Of a stretch of 64,000 nt of DNA, positions 46,812 to 54,442 are shown in pieces (the first letter of the stretch is position 1; each line of letters begins with the position of its first letter). The position numbers and the translations under genes are program-made. This DNA comes from DATFRY01 sp035489015 (GTDB lineage: Bacteria > Myxococcota_A > Polyangia > Haliangiales > Haliangiaceae): the NCBI GenBank assembly GCA_035489015.1, contig DATHKR010000290.1:62001-126000 (forward strand), read 5' to 3'. Under the pieces are notes generated by a model. The model saw nothing but the letters and a program-made list of their open reading frames with translations. It was not told the origin of the DNA and searched no databases.

Positions 46812-48599
46812 ATGCGCAGAGCCGCCTCCGCCGCCGCCCTCCTGATCCTCGTGTCCTGCGCCCCCGATCAACAGGAAACCGTGGAGAGCGCGTCGGCGGC
46901 GGTGACCCTGCAGCCGGTCACCGGGTTCGGCAGCAACCCGGGCAACCTCCAGATGTTCATCTACGTGCCGGCCGGGCTGCCGTCGGGCGCGCCGCTGGTG
47001 GTGGCGATGCACGGGTGCACGCAGTCGGCCAGCGTGTACGCCACCGAGACCGAGTGGCACGTGCTGGCCGATCGCCACCGGTTCGCGGTGGTCTTCCCGC
47101 AGCAGCAGAACGGCAACAACCCGAGCGGCTGCTTCAACTGGTTCGAGCCGGGCGACATCGCGCGAGGGCAGGGCGAGGCGCTCTCGATCAAGCAGATGGT
47201 CGACACCATGAAGTCGACCGTCGGCTCCGATCCGTCGCGGGTCTACGTCACCGGCATGTCGGCCGGTGGCTACATGGTCGAGGTGATGATGGCGGCCTAC
47301 CCCGACGTCTTCGCCGGCGGCGCGGTCAACTCGGGCGGGGCGTACGGGTGCGCCAGCGACCTCACCAGCGCCTTCTCGTGCCAGGGCGGGAACGCCAACA
47401 AGACCCCGCAGCAGTGGGGCAACCTGGTCCGCAACGCCTTTCCCGGCCACACCGGTCCGTACCCGCGGCTGGTGGCCTTCCACGGCGCCTCCGACGCGCT
47501 GGTCAATCCTGCCAACCTGCAGCAGTCGGTCGATCAATGGAGCAACGTGCTCGGGATCGACGGGACCGCCGACGTGAGCGAGACGTTCCGCACCGCCACC
47601 CACAAGGTCTATCGCGACGGCAGCGGTGGCTCGATGATCGAGACCTATCTCCTGGCCGGGGTCGGCCACGCGCTCACCGTCGATCCCGGCACCAACGTCG
47701 ACCAGGGCGGGGCGACCGGGGCGTTCGCCGAGGACCACGACATCTGGGCGTCGTACTACTCGGCCCGGTTCTGGGGCCTGCTCGACGACGGCGGCGGCGA
47801 CCCGCCCGACGGCGGCGGTGGCAATGGCGACACCACGCCGCCGACGGTGAGCGTGACCGCGCCAGCCGCCGGCGCGACGGTGAGCGGCACGATCGCGGTC
47901 AACGCCAGCGCGAGCGACGACGTCGGGGTCACCCGGGTCGAGCTCCGCGCCGACGGCGCGCCGATCGGCTCCGACACGACCGCGCCGTACGGCGTCTCGC
48001 TCGACACCCGGACCCTGTCGAACGGGCCGCACACGCTGTCGGCGGCGGCCGTCGACGCGGCCGGCAACACCGGCGTATCGGCCGGCGTCGGCGTCACGGT
48101 CGCGAACGGCGGCGGCGGATCGTCGGTGGTCGAGACGTTCTCGGCCGCGTCGGGCCCCGACAACCCGGGCTGGACGCCGGGGACCTGGACCCTGGACGCG
48201 ACCCGCGACGCGACCGGCACCGCCGGATCTCGCTCGCTCACCGCCACCGCGCAGACCCAGTTCAACACGGTCACCCGGACGGCGACCTGGGCCGGCATCG
48301 CGCTCGGCGCCGCGCCGCGGCTCGCCTACGCCCGCCAGCTGTCCCTGTCCGGCGCCAACCTGTTCGCCAGCGCCAGCTTCCGCGTCATCGTCAACGACGG
48401 CGCCGACCACATCGTCGACAGCCAGACCCGGACCGGCTTCGGCAGCTACACCGAGTCGAGCTGGACCACGCGCGCGGACATCGACCTCGCCGCCTACGCC
48501 GGCAAGACCGTGACGCTGACCCTGGTCGTCACTGCCACCGACAGCGCCTCCATCGTGACGCGCGCCCAGGCCTGGGTCGATCAGATCGACATCCACTGA
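46812..48599 (+). CDS. Secreted PHB-depolymerase-like esterase with Ig-like and C-terminal modules
   Basis: The 595-residue lipoprotein (LVSC, Cys16) has a poly(3-hydroxybutyrate) depolymerase/feruloyl-esterase type catalytic domain (about 30-320). It carries the oxyanion HGCTQ, the nucleophile elbow GMSAGG (Ser150), FHGASD and the catalytic His in GVGHA. A Gly/Asp linker, a bacterial Ig-like domain (PPTVSVTAPAAGATVSG, about 340-430) and a C-terminal beta domain (about 435-595) follow and may bind polymer. It starts 7 nt after the TonB receptor stop with TGAGG as ribosome-binding site. It should release soluble hydroxy acids at the cell surface. Confidence 0.88.
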   Translation: MRRAASAAALLILVSCAPDQQETVESASAAVTLQPVTGFGSNPGNLQMFIYVPAGLPSGAPLVVAMHGCTQSASVYATETEWHVLADRHRFAVVFPQQQNGNNPSGCFNWFEPGDIARGQGEALSIKQMVDTMKSTVGSDPSRVYVTGMSAGGYMVEVMMAAYPDVFAGGAVNSGGAYGCASDLTSAFSCQGGNANKTPQQWGNLVRNAFPGHTGPYPRLVAFHGASDALVNPANLQQSVDQWSNVLGIDGTADVSETFRTATHKVYRDGSGGSMIETYLLAGVGHALTVDPGTNVDQGGATGAFAEDHDIWASYYSARFWGLLDDGGGDPPDGGGGNGDTTPPTVSVTAPAAGATVSGTIAVNASASDDVGVTRVELRADGAPIGSDTTAPYGVSLDTRTLSNGPHTLSAAAVDAAGNTGVSAGVGVTVANGGGGSSVVETFSAASGPDNPGWTPGTWTLDATRDATGTAGSRSLTATAQTQFNTVTRTATWAGIALGAAPRLAYARQLSLSGANLFASASFRVIVNDGADHIVDSQTRTGFGSYTESSWTTRADIDLAAYAGKTVTLTLVVTATDSASIVTRAQAWVDQIDIH

Positions 48600-48616
48600 C
48601 TGCCGTCAAGCGATCC

Positions 48617-48645
48617 TTGACATGAGGCCAGTCGTCAACTAAACA
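48617..48645 (+). promoter_or_regulatory. Sigma-70 promoter placed for a leaderless mRNA
   Basis: A perfect TTGACA (48617-48622) and TAAACA (48640-48645) are 17 nt apart. The -10 ends 7 nt before the ATG at 48653, so transcription should start at or next to the start codon. Confidence 0.6.
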
Positions 48646-48652
48646 TTGACGC

Positions 48653-48886
48653 ATGAAGCTCGGCAACCCGCTCAACCGCTCCCTGTCCGCGGCGCTGTCG
48701 CTCATCTCGCTCAGCGTCGCCCTCATCGCCGTCTGCCTCGGGCTCGGATCCGGCTCGCTCGGGGTCGCCCCGACCGTGGTCCTGATCGCGGCCCAGCTGG
48801 TGGCGCTCGCCGCCATCGGGGTCCTCATCGCGGTGCTCCGCGCCGAGGCGGAGCGAGTGAAGGCCGAGGTCGAGCAAGGCCGATGA
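48653..48886 (+). CDS. Small two-helix membrane protein
   Basis: The 77-residue protein has two hydrophobic helices (about 12-34 and 38-62) and a charged tail RAEAERVKAEVEQGR. No family recognised. It is preceded by a strong promoter with no room for a Shine-Dalgarno. Its stop overlaps the start of the HTH gene (ATGA), so the two form an operon; the membrane protein could tether or inhibit the HTH partner. Confidence 0.6.
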   Translation: MKLGNPLNRSLSAALSLISLSVALIAVCLGLGSGSLGVAPTVVLIAAQLVALAAIGVLIAVLRAEAERVKAEVEQGR

Positions 48887-49452
48887 GCGCGGCCCTCGAC
48901 GACGACGAGATCGCGGCCATCCGCCACGCCGTCGAGCAGGCGGTCCTCGCCGGGGCCGGTGATCTGCGAGACGCGCTCGAGCGCGAACCGGCCGCCTTCC
49001 TCCGCCTGCTGGCCGCCGCCCAGATCGGCGCGCACCAGGCCGACGAGCTCCTCCACGCCGCGGTCGCCGGCGCCCGGCGAGCCGGCCAGAGCTGGGACGC
49101 GATCGGCGGCGTGCTCGGGGTGACCCGGCAGGCGGCCCAGCAGCGGTTCAAGACCGCCCCGGCGGAGCCGGCCGGGCCGCACCGCCGGGTCCTGACCGGC
49201 GTGCACCTGTTCAACGAGGCGCGCATCCTCGACCAGGAGGGCCGGCGAGGCTTTCACCTGGTCGACTTCGGAGCGCTCTACCTGGTGGTCGAGGCGTCGG
49301 CCCAGCAGTGGAAGCACCGGCGCATGCTCGGCGGCACGCCCGCCCGCGAGAAGCGCCTGCGCGCCGAGGGCTGGATCCCGGTCGGCAGCTGGTTTCCGTT
49401 CCAGTACTTCAAGCGCCCGCTGGGGGTGCCGGCGGCCGATTCGCTTCCCTGA
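48883..49452 (+). CDS. Helix-turn-helix protein
   Basis: The 189-residue protein has a helical N-terminus, then an HTH at about 65-90 (AGQSWDAIGGVLGVTRQAAQQRF) of a type common in small actinobacterial regulators. A C-terminal domain of about 85 residues follows, with FHLVDFGALYLVVEA and WIPVGSWFPFQYF, which looks like a small sensory or binding fold. Coupled to the preceding membrane gene by a 4-nt overlap. Targets unknown. Confidence 0.65.
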   Translation: MSAALDDDEIAAIRHAVEQAVLAGAGDLRDALEREPAAFLRLLAAAQIGAHQADELLHAAVAGARRAGQSWDAIGGVLGVTRQAAQQRFKTAPAEPAGPHRRVLTGVHLFNEARILDQEGRRGFHLVDFGALYLVVEASAQQWKHRRMLGGTPAREKRLRAEGWIPVGSWFPFQYFKRPLGVPAADSLP

Positions 49453-49480
49453 GCGGCCCGGGCGGGCGCATCCTCGATCC

Positions 49481-49591
49481 ATGTCGATCCGATGGCCGAT
49501 CGCGGGTGCGCTCCTGGTCGCCAACCGCGTCGACGACGCCTCGCAGACGGCGATCGCCGAGCTGCCGGCGGAGGCGCTCCAGTGTCGGTGA
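49481..49591 (+). CDS. Possible 36-residue leader ORF
   Basis: An ATG frame of 36 codons begins MSIRWPIAGALLVANR and ends ALQCR, overlapping the next gene by 10 nt. There is no clear Shine-Dalgarno. It could be a short coupled ORF or chance. Confidence 0.2.
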   Translation: MSIRWPIAGALLVANRVDDASQTAIAELPAEALQCR

Positions 49592-50211
49592 CGATGATCG
49601 ATGTGGCGCCGGGCCTGTGGATCTGGCGGGTCAGCCACCCGGGCTGGCATGAGCGCTGCGACTGGGAGCCGGTGGTGACCTCGACGTGCGTCGAGTCGGG
49701 CGGTGTGACCCTGGTCCTCGATCCGCTGGCCCCGCCCTCCGACGCGACCGCGCTGTGGGAGCGGCTCGACGCCCGACCGCCGGCCGCGGTCGTGGTCCAG
49801 AAGCCGGATCACGTCCGCCACGTCGACCGGTTCGTGCAGCGCTACCAGGCCCGAGCGTTCGGCCCGCGCCTGTTCTGGCGCGACGACATCCCGCAGACCG
49901 ATCTCGAGCCGATCGAGCCGGGCACCCTGCTGCCCGGCCTCCTGCTCGCGCTCCACGACGGGCGCGACCGGGCCGAGACCCCGCTGTGGCTGCCCGAGCA
50001 GCGCACGCTGGTGTTCGCCGACGCGCTGACCGAGCGAGCCGGCCAGCTGCGCGTGTGGGGCACGCCCTGGCACCAGGAGCGCGCGCTGCCCGCCCTGCGC
50101 AAGCTGCTCGAGCTCCCGTTCGAGCGCGTCATCATCTCCCACGGCGAGCCGGTCCACGACCGCGCCGCTTACCAGCGCGCCCTCGAGCAGCTGCCCTGGA
50201 CCGGGGCCTGA
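49582..50211 (+). CDS. Metallo-beta-lactamase-fold-like protein lacking the metal motif
   Basis: The 209-residue protein has the strand order of MBL-fold enzymes (GLWIWRV, VTLVLDPLAPP, AAVVVQKPDHVRHVDRF, and C-terminal VIISHGEPV). The HxHxDH motif is degraded to QKPDHVRHVDRF, which keeps DH but not the first two histidines. Its activity is therefore doubtful. Start GTG at 49582 has GGAGG 7 nt upstream; GTG 49588 and ATG 49594 are also possible. Confidence 0.6.
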   Translation: MSVTMIDVAPGLWIWRVSHPGWHERCDWEPVVTSTCVESGGVTLVLDPLAPPSDATALWERLDARPPAAVVVQKPDHVRHVDRFVQRYQARAFGPRLFWRDDIPQTDLEPIEPGTLLPGLLLALHDGRDRAETPLWLPEQRTLVFADALTERAGQLRVWGTPWHQERALPALRKLLELPFERVIISHGEPVHDRAAYQRALEQLPWTGA

Positions 50212-50316
50212 TCGGGTCCCAGGGAAGCTCGTAGGGTCCCCTGGAGGTGAGTCCGGAGCGGGCTGCCCGGGCCGGGCGGCTTGACGCGGCGCGGCTTGCA
50301 GGTCACATTCCTTGTA

Positions 50317-50332
50317 GTGAATCTAGATTCAC
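50317..50332. promoter_or_regulatory. TetR-type operator palindrome
   Basis: GTGAATCTAGATTCAC is a perfect 16-bp palindrome located 24 bp before the TetR start, in an AT-rich island unlike its surroundings. It is the likely autoregulatory operator for the TetR-EmrBA operon. Confidence 0.7.
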
Positions 50333-50355
50333 GCAAGAGACGCCGGGTTCAGCCG

Positions 50356-50952
50356 ATGCGCGACCGCGTCCGTCAGACGGTCTCGGACGGGATCCTGGAC
50401 GCCGCCGAGGAGGTCGTGGCCGAGCGCGGCCTGCACGGGGCCGGCATGGCGGTCATCGCCGGCCGGGCCGGGGTGGCGGTGGGCACGGTCTACAACCACT
50501 TCGAGGACCGCGACAGCCTGATGCGGGCGCTGTTCCGGGCGCGGCGGGCGGTCATCTCGCCCGCGATCGCCGCGCTCGGCCAGGCTCACTCGAACGGGCC
50601 GTTCGAGGCGCGGCTGCGCGGGTTCGCCGCCGACGTGATGGGGCTGTTCGAGCAGCACCGCCGCTTCGTCAAGGTCGCCCTCGAGGCCGAGCACCTCAAG
50701 GCGGAGGGTGCCCGGGCCGGGCGCCCGGTGATGAACGCGATGGCGGAGGCCGCGCGCGACATCCTGGCCGCCGGCGCCGCCGAGGGCGTGGTCGCGGCCG
50801 GCGATGTGGATCGGCTGGCCCGCCTGCTCCTGGGCGCGATCCGCGGCCTCTTGCTCTACCGGCTGCAGGCGGGCGGGGCGTTCACCGAGGACGCCGACCT
50901 CCTGGTGCAGGTGTTCCTGCACGGGGTCGAGGCGGGCAAGGGTCGGCCATGA
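50356..50952 (+). CDS. TetR-family repressor of an efflux operon
   Basis: The 198-residue protein has an N-terminal HTH (SDGILDAAEEVVAERGLHGAGMAVIAGRAGVAVGTVYNHF, about 10-50) and a helical effector domain. ATG at 50356 is used because the HTH starts about 10 residues later; the frame is open to 50281 across the palindrome. Its stop overlaps the permease start (ATGA), so it is co-translated with the pump it probably represses. Confidence 0.9.
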   Translation: MRDRVRQTVSDGILDAAEEVVAERGLHGAGMAVIAGRAGVAVGTVYNHFEDRDSLMRALFRARRAVISPAIAALGQAHSNGPFEARLRGFAADVMGLFEQHRRFVKVALEAEHLKAEGARAGRPVMNAMAEAARDILAAGAAEGVVAAGDVDRLARLLLGAIRGLLLYRLQAGGAFTEDADLLVQVFLHGVEAGKGRP

Positions 50953-52478
50953 CCGGATCGTCGAGCGCCGCGGGCAACAAGTGGATGGTGACGGTCTCGA
51001 TCGCGTTCGGGTCGCTGATGGCGACCATCGACTCGTCGATCGTGAACGTGGCGGTGCCGGTGCTGCGCGGCGAGCTGGGCGCCTCCATCCAGGAGATCAC
51101 CTGGGTCAGCACCGCGTACATGATCGCGATGGTGCTGGTCATGCCGCTGACCGGCTTCCTGGGCGCGTTCTTCGGCCAGAAGCGGCTCTACATCGCCTCC
51201 CTGATCCTGTTCGTGGTCGGCTCGGCGCTGTGCGGGATGGCCCGCTCGCTCGAGGCGCTCATCTTCTTCCGCGTGCTGCAGGGCCTGGGCGGCGGGGCGC
51301 TGCAGCCGACCCAGCAGGCGATCCTGCGCCAGACCTTTCCCCCGCGCGAGCAGGGGATGGCGATGGCCATCTTCACCATGGTCATCCTGATCGGCCCGGC
51401 GATCGGGCCGGTCCTGGGCGGCTGGCTGACCGACAACTACAGCTGGCCGTGGATCTTCTACATCAACCTGCCGGTCGGCCTGGTCGGCATCTTCATGTCG
51501 TGGCGCAACGTGCACGAGCCGGACGACGTCCGCGTGTCCAACCGGGCGCGGGCCGAGTCGCAGCGCGGCCACATGGACTGGGCCGGCATCGCGCTCATGA
51601 CCATCGGCGTCGGCGCGCTCCAGTACATGTTCGAGGAGGGGCCGCAGGAGGACTGGTTCGAGTCGGGGGCGGTGATGGTGGCCGCGTTCCTGGCCGCGGT
51701 CGGGCTGATCGCGTTCGTCATCCGCGAGCTCACCGCCACCGCGCCGGTGGTCAACCTGCGCCTGTTCCGCGACCCGGCCTTTGCCGCGGCCAACGCGGTC
51801 GGCATGGCGATGATGGCCATGTTGATGGGCAGCATGTTCCTCCTGCCGGTCTTCATGCAGGAGCTCCAGCGACTGCCGGCCACCGACGCGGGCCTGGCGC
51901 TCATCCCGCGCACGATCGCCATGATGATCCTCTCCCCGATCGTCGGTCGGCTGTACAACCGGGTCGGGCCGGCCCTGCTCATCGCGTTCGGGGTGCCGCT
52001 GTTCATGGTCGGGTCGTGGCAGCTCGGCCACGTCACCTCGCTGACCTCGAGCGAGCAGCTCATCGTGCCGCTCGCGCTCACCGGCGGCGGCATCGCCTGC
52101 CTGTTCGTCCCGCTCAACACCGCGGCGCTGGCGTCGATCCCGCGCCCGCTCCTGGCCGACGCCGCCGGGCTCAACACGTTCCTCCGCCAGATCGGCGGTT
52201 CGATCGGCCTCACCATCTTCGCCAACATGTTCACCCGCTACAGCACGATCGCGCGCACCGCGCTCGCCAACCAGGTGAGCGTCCTGCGCCCCGAGGCGGC
52301 CGGGCCGCTGCCGGCGGTGGCCGCGCGGGTGGCCCGCGAGGGGACGGTGATCGGCTTCGAGCGCACGTTCCTCCTGCAGGCGGTGCTGTTCCTGTTCCTC
52401 CTGCCGCTCCTCTATTTCCTGCGGTCGCCGCGCGCCCCCGACGGCGCCCCGAACGCGCCCGTCATTCACGCGGAGTAG
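50949..52478 (+). CDS. emrB: DHA2-family (EmrB-like) MFS multidrug exporter
   Basis: The 509-residue permease has 14 predicted helices and DHA2 motifs: LMATIDSSIVNVAVP in helix 1, RVLQGLGGGALQP in helix 4 and the exporter-specific GPAIGPVLGGWL in helix 5. It should export hydrophobic drugs or metabolites with proton antiport. Together with the next gene it makes an EmrAB-type system; no TolC-like outer-membrane gene is present here. Confidence 0.92.
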   Translation: MTGSSSAAGNKWMVTVSIAFGSLMATIDSSIVNVAVPVLRGELGASIQEITWVSTAYMIAMVLVMPLTGFLGAFFGQKRLYIASLILFVVGSALCGMARSLEALIFFRVLQGLGGGALQPTQQAILRQTFPPREQGMAMAIFTMVILIGPAIGPVLGGWLTDNYSWPWIFYINLPVGLVGIFMSWRNVHEPDDVRVSNRARAESQRGHMDWAGIALMTIGVGALQYMFEEGPQEDWFESGAVMVAAFLAAVGLIAFVIRELTATAPVVNLRLFRDPAFAAANAVGMAMMAMLMGSMFLLPVFMQELQRLPATDAGLALIPRTIAMMILSPIVGRLYNRVGPALLIAFGVPLFMVGSWQLGHVTSLTSSEQLIVPLALTGGGIACLFVPLNTAALASIPRPLLADAAGLNTFLRQIGGSIGLTIFANMFTRYSTIARTALANQVSVLRPEAAGPLPAVAARVAREGTVIGFERTFLLQAVLFLFLLPLLYFLRSPRAPDGAPNAPVIHAE

Positions 52479-52485
52479 TCACGTC

Positions 52486-53688
52486 ATGGAACCCATCGCC
52501 AGTCAGAACGACCTCCTCTCCCGCCGCCGCAAGATCCGGCGGGCCTACCTCGCGCTCGCCGCCGCGGCGCTGGCCGCGATCGGGGTGTACGGCGGCTACC
52601 GGCTGTGGACCCGCGGCCGGGTGTCGACCGACGACGCCGTGGTCGACGCCGACGTGGTGCCGCTCTCGCTCCAGGTGGGCGGCGTGGTGCGCGAGGTCAA
52701 GGTGCACGACCACCAGCGCTTCGCCCGCGGCGACGTCCTGGTCGAGCTCGACCCGGCCGATTACCAGGTGCGGGTGCGCGAGGCCGAGGCCGACCTGGCC
52801 GCGGCGCGCGCCGCGGCGGCCGCGGCCACCGCCCAGGTCCGCATCGTCGCGGCCTCATCGTCGGGCGGCCTGTCGAGCGCGCGCGCGCAGCTGGTCGGAT
52901 CCGGCGCCGGCGTGAAGTCGGCCCGCGCCCAGATCGACGCGGCCAGCGCGGCGGTGGCCCGGGCCGAGGCCGAGGCGCGCGAGGCCGGCACCGGCCTGAC
53001 CCGCGTGCGCAACCTCATCGCCAAGGAGGCCGCCACCACCGAGGAGCTCGAGGCGGCCGAGACCGCGAGCGCGGCGGCGACCGCGGCGGTGGCGGCGGCC
53101 CGCGCCCAGCTGGCCGGGGCGCGCGAGCAGGAGCGCGGCGCCCACTCGCGCGTGGCCGAGGCGGCCGGGCGGGTCGAGTCCACCGGCGCCACCGACGCGC
53201 AGGTGGCCGCGGCGCAGGCCCAGGCCGACGGGGCCGCCGCGCGCGTCTCGCTGGCCGAGGCCAGCCTGGACCAGGCCCGCCTGCAGCTGGCCCGCACCCA
53301 CCTCATCGCGCCGCGCGATGGCATCGCCTCGCAGCTGGCGGTGCGAGCCGGCCAGAACGTGGCCGCTGGCCAGCTCGCCCTCGAACTGGTCCCGCCCGCC
53401 ACCTACATCATGGCGCAGTTCAAGGAGACCGAGGTCGGCCCGGTCCGCCCGGGCCAGCCAGTCGACATCGACGTGGACTCGATGCCGGGCCGCGAGCTCC
53501 ACGGCGTGGTCGACAGCATCTCGCCGGCGACCAGCTCGCGCTTCGCGCTGCTCCAGCCCGACAACGCCTCGGGCAACTTCGTCAAGGTGGTCAAGCGAGT
53601 GCCCGTGAAGATCCGCTGGTCGGAGACCGACATCGACGCCGCGCTCCGCCCCGGCATGTCAGCCGAGGTCACCGTCCACACCGACTGA
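52486..53688 (+). CDS. emrA: HlyD/EmrA-type membrane fusion protein
   Basis: The 400-residue periplasmic adaptor has one N-terminal anchor (about 20-42), a split lipoyl/biotinyl domain (VSTDDAVVDADVVPLSLQVGG and LIAPRDGIAS) flanking a long Ala/Glu-rich coiled-coil hairpin (about 95-260), and a beta-barrel domain with FKETEVGPVRPGQPVDI. It links the EmrB-like permease to an outer-membrane channel encoded elsewhere. It starts 7 nt after the permease stop. Confidence 0.92.
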   Translation: MEPIASQNDLLSRRRKIRRAYLALAAAALAAIGVYGGYRLWTRGRVSTDDAVVDADVVPLSLQVGGVVREVKVHDHQRFARGDVLVELDPADYQVRVREAEADLAAARAAAAAATAQVRIVAASSSGGLSSARAQLVGSGAGVKSARAQIDAASAAVARAEAEAREAGTGLTRVRNLIAKEAATTEELEAAETASAAATAAVAAARAQLAGAREQERGAHSRVAEAAGRVESTGATDAQVAAAQAQADGAAARVSLAEASLDQARLQLARTHLIAPRDGIASQLAVRAGQNVAAGQLALELVPPATYIMAQFKETEVGPVRPGQPVDIDVDSMPGRELHGVVDSISPATSSRFALLQPDNASGNFVKVVKRVPVKIRWSETDIDAALRPGMSAEVTVHTD

Positions 53689-53727
53689 GCTCCCGATCGT
53701 CACCCTCGTCTTCGTCCAGCCGACGTC

Positions 53728-53756
53728 TTGACGTTTCTTGAAATGTCATGAAAGAT
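53728..53756 (+). promoter_or_regulatory. Toxin-antitoxin promoter with overlapping inverted repeat
   Basis: TTGACG (53728-53733) and AAAGAT (53751-53756) are 17 nt apart. An inverted repeat TTTCTTGA-N4-TCATGAAA (7 of 8 pairs) fills 53734-53753, between and over the boxes, as expected for antitoxin autorepression. Confidence 0.45.
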
Positions 53757-53975
53757 GTCCGGGTGAAGGCAAAGAAGTTCGCGACCCAGCTCGACCCGGT
53801 CGTCCTGGGGCGGCTGCGCCGCTTCGCCAGGCAAGAGGACCGCAGCATCTCTCGGGTGGTGAACGACGCCGTCGCGGAATACCTCGATCGATCGGAGGTT
53901 CGCCCGGTCTTTCGCCGTGCCATGGATCAGGTGCTCGACGAGCACGGTGAGTTGCTCGAACGCCTGGCCCGGTGA
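53748..53975 (+). CDS. Ribbon-helix-helix-type antitoxin
   Basis: The 75-residue protein has an N-terminal beta strand and two helices (FATQLDPVVLGRLRRFARQEDRSISRVVNDAVAEYL), the RHH/CopG pattern. A C-terminal helix (PVFRRAMDQVLDEHGELLERL) probably wraps the toxin. The ATG at 53748 lies inside the inverted repeat; a GTG at 53763, 6 nt after the -10 box, is a plausible leaderless start. It overlaps the Doc gene by 4 nt (GTGA). Confidence 0.7.
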   Translation: MKDVRVKAKKFATQLDPVVLGRLRRFARQEDRSISRVVNDAVAEYLDRSEVRPVFRRAMDQVLDEHGELLERLAR

Positions 53976-54352
53976 AGAGCACCGTCTTTCTCACCCTCGA
54001 GGAGGTGCTTGTCCTCCACGCCGAGCTCGTCCGGCGTTTCGGCGGAAGCGGGGGCATCCGCGATCGCGGCCTCCTCGAGAGCGCCCTCGCCCGGCCGCGG
54101 ACCGGCTACTACGAGACGCTCTCGCTCCAGGCGGCGGCGCTCCTGCAGAGCCTTTGCCAGAATCATGCCTTCATCGACGGCAACAAGCGCGTCGCGTTCG
54201 CCGCCACGGCGATCTTCCTCCGCATGAACGGCCACGACCTGATGGCGTCGGCCGACGACGCCGAGCACTTCCTCGTCGAGCGAGCCATCGTCGGACGAGC
54301 ACCGCTGGACGAGATCGCGAGCTGGCTCGAGAGCCATCTTCGCCCGACGTAG
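53972..54352 (+). CDS. doc: Doc/Fic-family toxin
   Basis: The 126-residue protein matches the death-on-curing family in size and has the Fic active-site motif HAFIDGNKR (His65 to Arg73). The family N-terminus FLTLEEVLVLHAELVRRFGG and GIRDRGLLESALARPR are also present. Doc phosphorylates and inactivates EF-Tu; true Doc has HxFxxANKR, and Gly for Ala is common in chromosomal relatives. The preceding RHH gene is the presumed antitoxin. Confidence 0.88.
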   Translation: MKSTVFLTLEEVLVLHAELVRRFGGSGGIRDRGLLESALARPRTGYYETLSLQAAALLQSLCQNHAFIDGNKRVAFAATAIFLRMNGHDLMASADDAEHFLVERAIVGRAPLDEIASWLESHLRPT

Positions 54353-54442
54353 ATTGGTAGAGGAGGGTGAGCTCGGTAACGCCGAACCCCCGACCGACTC
54401 CATCTCCCCGGACGGTGCCTCATGCCCGTCGAGGAGGTTCTC

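Noticed and set aside
43805..46813. 1002-aa open frame on the minus strand opposite the TonB receptor
   Set aside because: No recognisable motif; the receptor on the plus strand has signal peptide, plug and barrel.
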